NCBI GenBank assembly: GCA_949297015.1
Contig: CASFRF010000023.1
Coordinates: 47,293-111,292 of the forward strand
Direction of reading: 5' to 3'
Length of the DNA stretch: 64,000 nt
DNA from: an uncultured bacterium
GTDB taxonomy: Bacteria; Verrucomicrobiota; Lentisphaeria; Victivallales; Victivallaceae
The first letter of the stretch is position 1. Each line of letters starts with the position of its first letter. A model generated the notes under the pieces. That model made no database searches, was not told the origin of the DNA, and saw only the letters and a list, made by a program, of their open reading frames with translations. Positions 60,945 through 64,000 of this stretch are shown piece after piece. The position numbers were made by a program, and so were the translations under genes.

Positions 60945-63900
60945 TCAGCGGAACAGCTCGATGATGGTGTTCACCTTGCGGAGCGTCTCGCCGAGATTCT
61001 CCGGCTTCAGCGACTCCTTGAGATTGTCGCCGACGAATTGCTTCAGAAACTCCCGGAAATCGGGTTGCGGCCGGGCAAAACTGCCGCCGATCGGCAGCGG
61101 CAGGATCAGGCCTTTGAAGACCACCCGAGTGTTCAGGTCGAGGGTCTGGGTCAGCAGTCCGATCCGGCCGGTGACCTCCTCCCGGTCCAGGGTGCCCCCC
61201 GCGAAGGCGAGTTCCTGAAGCTGCATTTCTCCCGCCGCCAGTTTCAGGCGTCCGGAACCGGCGTTCAGCAGAAAATCCTCCCGCCCATCGAGAATCGCCG
61301 TGAGCTTGCGCTTGAGCTCCTGAAGCTCCGGCAGCAGCTGGCCGGCCTGAAGCTGTTCGGAGCCGGAGAGCACCGCTTCGATCGGCAGAAAGACCAGCCG
61401 GACCAGCCGCGACCCCCGGGACGAGGCGATCGGAATGGCCAGTTCCCGGGCTGTGAAATTCAGTTCGGCCTGAGTCCGGGCTTGCAGATTCCGGGGCGTC
61501 AGCCCGCGCCCCCGGGCGTCGAGCGACAGCTGGGAGAGCACCCCTTTGACCGGTTCCTCCGCATTGCCGCTGAGCAGCCGCCCCAGCGGCGCGAGCGGCA
61601 GCTCCGTGATGGAGGTATTCAGCGAGAAGGGGTAACCGTCGGCGGTTCCGGCGTCGAGGTCGGCCGTCAGACGCGCGGGCGCCCCGTTCAGCGAGAAAGT
61701 CCAGTCCGGCAGCGACAGCCGGTTGCCCGAGATCAGCAGCGCTCCCGCGACGGTGGCTTCGAGCTCCCGGCCGTAGCGGATTTGCCGCCCGGTCAGCTCG
61801 ATCCGCCCGTTGAGCCGGGTCAGATCGAGCGGCGGCAGTTCCGGCGCGGTGGCGCTGACCGCGGGCGTGGCGTTCGCCGGGGCTGGTGGCGCGGACGGAG
61901 CAGGGGCCGTAGCCGCAGCTGCCGGTACCGCGGCGCTCGCCGTCGGGGTGACGGCGGTCGCCGTGGTCAGTTCCTGCTGCAGGGCCAGCAGTTCGTCGAG
62001 CTGCAATTGTTTCAGCTCCAGTTTCAGCTCCAGCGGGGTTTTCGCGGCGGTCCGGTAGCGCCCGGTGGCGGCCAGCTCCAGCAGCTTCGGAGCCTGAAGC
62101 GTCAACTCCGACAGCGTCAGTTCCTCCGGCGAAGCGGCAAGCTGCCAGCGGGCGTCGAATTCGACCGGCTCCGGTCGGCCGGACGTCCGCAGCTGCCGCA
62201 GCGCCAGCGAACCGGTGGCACTGCCGGTGCCGGGCGCGGATTGCCGGAGCTCCAGCGTCAGGTTGCCGTTCAGACTTTGCAGTCCCGGCAGTTTGCCGTC
62301 CAGCCAGGGCAGGAGGCGGAGGGTTTCTTCACTCACCTCCTCGAGGGTGAGCTGGAGCGGGCGCTGCGACAACGGCCAGGCGCCGGAGCCGGAGAGGGTG
62401 AAGAGCGCGGCGTCGTTCCGCGTTCCGGCGAGGGTCAGCTCCGGGATGGTGAGCTCGGACCCGGCGGCGTAGGTCGCCCGGGTGCGGAGCGTCGCCGCAA
62501 AGGCCGGACCGGTGACCGCTCCGGCATGGAGTTGCAAGCCGGTGCCGGTAAGGGTTCCCGCAACTTCGACGGCGCCGGGGAGCTCCGGCAACGCCAGCTG
62601 AAGTTCCCCGGTCAAGGTCCCGGCCCGGAGCGGAAACGCGGTCAGACCGCAGCGCTGAAGCAGCTCTCCGGCCGCCAGTTGCCGGAGTTGCAGTTTCAAC
62701 TTCAGATTGCGAAGCGGCGCGTCGCGGAGAGTCAGGGGCGATTCCAGCTGCGCGGCGAGGTCGAGCAGACGATCGAGCTGGAGCCGGGCGGTGGCGGCGC
62801 TGAGCTGGAGCCCGCCGCCTCCCGGCTGCATCGCGCCCTCGAGCGTAAAGTCGGTCGCAAGTTGCTGGAACGTGGCCTCCGGCGCGGGCGCGGCGGTCCG
62901 GAAGTCGCGCAGCGTCAGCGCTCCCGTCAAAGTGGCGGTTCCGGGCCACTCCGGAGCGGCGAGCTCAAGTTCGGCGGCCAAGGCGCCCGTGCGCAACGGC
63001 ACTTGCGGCAGTCCCCCCTGACGGAGCAGTCCGGGGAGGTCCGGAAGTTCCAGCTTCGCCGCCAGCCGCAGCCGGCGCAGCCGGAGCACGGAGTCGGAGC
63101 CATCGAGCTCCAGCGGCTGTTGCAGTTGCAGCTGCGCGGTGTGGGGTTGGCGTCCGCAGGTCAGTTGCACATCGCCCCGGTCCAGAGTCAGGCAGCTCCG
63201 GCGTTGCTTCCCGCGGGCTGAAAGCGTGACTTTGAGCGGCTCCAGCGGCAGCCCGGTGCCGGTGGCCTGCAACGTCCCGTCGGCGGCAAAGTCTCCCCCG
63301 GCGGCGAGTGCGGCCGTAAATTCGCCGGTTACGGCGAGAGCTTGAAGCGGTCGCTTCAGAATCTGACCGGCCAGCGCGTCCAGCAGCGGCGCCGGACCGG
63401 CCTCCAGATGCCCCCGCAGCTCTCCGGCGGTTCCGGGCGACCAGTGGCCTGCGGCTTCGGCCGTCAGCAGCGGTCGGCCCACCTCGTCCCGCAGCCGGAG
63501 GCCCGCGGCGTCCAGCCGGAACCGGCGGTCGGCGGCGAGTGCGGTGTTGAGTTCCAGCTGCAGCATGGCGGCGGTCGGCTCCAGCCCGGCGCCGTAGAGC
63601 GTTCCGGCCTCGGTGTCGAGCGTCAGCCGCAGCCCGGCCCCGTACAGCGTCGGCTCCGCCGGGAGGGTGAGTTCAAAATCCAGCTGTCCCGGCGTGGGGA
63701 TCAGCCGCAGCTCCCGCAGCCGGGCGGCGGCGGTCACGGTCAGTTCCCCGGCGGCGGTGCGCCCGGGCGCCAGGTCGCGCAGCTGAAAATTCAACGCCGA
63801 AAGCTGCAGTTCCGAATCCGGGGTCGAGGCGGTCAGCTCCCCCCCGGTGACGTTGAGCGCGCCGATCTGCACGGGCAGTCGGAACCCGGCGTCCGACCCC

Positions 63901-64000
63901 GGCGACTGGGCGGCCGGAGCGGCCCGGGCCGCCGGTGGTGCCGGTTCCGAGGGTGTCGCCGCCGGGGATTCGGCGGCGGTTGCCGACGGCGCCGGTTCCG
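60945..64000 (-). CDS. AsmA-like protein (5' end beyond right edge)
   Basis: At least 1018 residues are visible, all without a start. The frame is open to the window edge, so a GTG at 63872 is not the start. The protein is built of repeated amphipathic beta segments (LTLRDAPLRNLKLKLQLRQL and similar) with an AsmA/TamB-type C-terminal region (LVRLVFLPIEAVLSGSEQL, later RIGLLTQTLDLNTRVVF). A Pro-, Ala- and Thr-rich linker of about 55 residues lies near 61840-61985 of the DNA, and a second such linker runs into the edge. AsmA-like proteins bridge the periplasm and are linked to lipid transport to the outer membrane. Confidence 0.8.
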   Translation of the reverse strand, partial: EPAPSATAAESPAATPSEPAPPAARAAPAAQSPGSDAGFRLPVQIGALNVTGGELTASTPDSELQLSALNFQLRDLAPGRTAAGELTVTAAARLRELRLIPTPGQLDFELTLPAEPTLYGAGLRLTLDTEAGTLYGAGLEPTAAMLQLELNTALAADRRFRLDAAGLRLRDEVGRPLLTAEAAGHWSPGTAGELRGHLEAGPAPLLDALAGQILKRPLQALAVTGEFTAALAAGGDFAADGTLQATGTGLPLEPLKVTLSARGKQRRSCLTLDRGDVQLTCGRQPHTAQLQLQQPLELDGSDSVLRLRRLRLAAKLELPDLPGLLRQGGLPQVPLRTGALAAELELAAPEWPGTATLTGALTLRDFRTAAPAPEATFQQLATDFTLEGAMQPGGGGLQLSAATARLQLDRLLDLAAQLESPLTLRDAPLRNLKLKLQLRQLAAGELLQRCGLTAFPLRAGTLTGELQLALPELPGAVEVAGTLTGTGLQLHAGAVTGPAFAATLRTRATYAAGSELTIPELTLAGTRNDAALFTLSGSGAWPLSQRPLQLTLEEVSEETLRLLPWLDGKLPGLQSLNGNLTLELRQSAPGTGSATGSLALRQLRTSGRPEPVEFDARWQLAASPEELTLSELTLQAPKLLELAATGRYRTAAKTPLELKLELKQLQLDELLALQQELTTATAVTPTASAAVPAAAATAPAPSAPPAPANATPAVSATAPELPPLDLTRLNGRIELTGRQIRYGRELEATVAGALLISGNRLSLPDWTFSLNGAPARLTADLDAGTADGYPFSLNTSITELPLAPLGRLLSGNAEEPVKGVLSQLSLDARGRGLTPRNLQARTQAELNFTARELAIPIASSRGSRLVRLVFLPIEAVLSGSEQLQAGQLLPELQELKRKLTAILDGREDFLLNAGSGRLKLAAGEMQLQELAFAGGTLDREEVTGRIGLLTQTLDLNTRVVFKGLILPLPIGGSFARPQPDFREFLKQFVGDNLKESLKPENLGETLRKVNTIIELFR

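Noticed and set aside
63870..63872. GTG as start of the AsmA-like gene
   Set aside because: The same frame continues open through a Pro/Ala-rich segment to the window edge, so the true start lies outside.
1..64000. tRNA, rRNA, CRISPR, insertion sequence or prophage
   Set aside because: No cloverleaf, repeat-spacer pattern, transposase or phage gene was found while reading both strands. A dedicated search would be needed to exclude a small RNA.

Overview
This window is a GC-rich (roughly two-thirds G+C) bacterial chromosome segment that is densely coded on both strands. It holds 43 protein genes, two of them cut by the window edges. I found no rRNA, tRNA, CRISPR array, insertion sequence or prophage gene, and no stretch longer than about 300 bases lacks a gene. 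The gene content suggests the Lentisphaerae (Victivallis-like) branch of the PVC group. The clues are a pseudopilin with the [17 protein letters not shown] signature beside a giant secreted hydrolase, several 1000-residue secreted proteins of unknown function, GH95 alpha-fucosidase with fucose isomerase, a xylose isomerase, and fermentative acetate production. This assignment is inference from gene style, not from a marker gene.

Left part (1-26800) is accessory and carbohydrate-directed. A GntR-type regulator with a solute-binding-like sensor domain (338-1744) sits between a truncated gene (1-194) and a pseudopilin plus glycosidase-like operon (1996-6310). An almost identical 20-base element lies upstream of each flanking unit, about 77 bases from its -10 box. 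Then come a 1362-residue secreted beta-propeller protein (minus strand), an xylose isomerase relative, and a divergent operon of SGNH hydrolase, AraC regulator and ADP-ribosylglycohydrolase. These are followed by an EF-G-like GTPase, a uroporphyrinogen-decarboxylase-like protein, two large proteins of unknown function, and a metzincin-type protease with three CARDB repeats.

Middle part (27000-41500) is mainly housekeeping. It starts with a translationally coupled purL, sigma factor and dus set, followed by an HU/IHF-like gene with its own promoter and terminator. A compact hisS-adk-map-infA-ackA-pta run follows and ends at a good intrinsic terminator. After it lie a CocE-type hydrolase, a PilT/PilU-type ATPase and a PAS histidine kinase.

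Right part (41500-64000) mixes fucose metabolism with core functions. On the minus strand, panB, a GH95 alpha-L-fucosidase, a BatA-like protein and a VWA membrane protein form one closely packed run. L-fucose isomerase and a C39-like secreted protein follow. On the plus strand, rnr and folB overlap and are followed by a flavin reductase-like protein, a SpoU-type rRNA/tRNA methyltransferase, a serine hydrolase and an S33-type hydrolase. The window ends with a macro-domain protein, a small membrane protein and an AsmA-like protein that runs off the right edge.

Functionally, secreted glycosidases and fucosidase would release sugars, XylA/FucI-type isomerases would channel them into central metabolism, and Pta/AckA would make ATP and acetate. 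Many junctions overlap by 1 to 19 bases, so translational coupling is common. Several sigma70-like promoters can be read directly. A recurring feature is the -35 variant TTGCAT, seen in front of pilT, rnr and the macro-domain operon.
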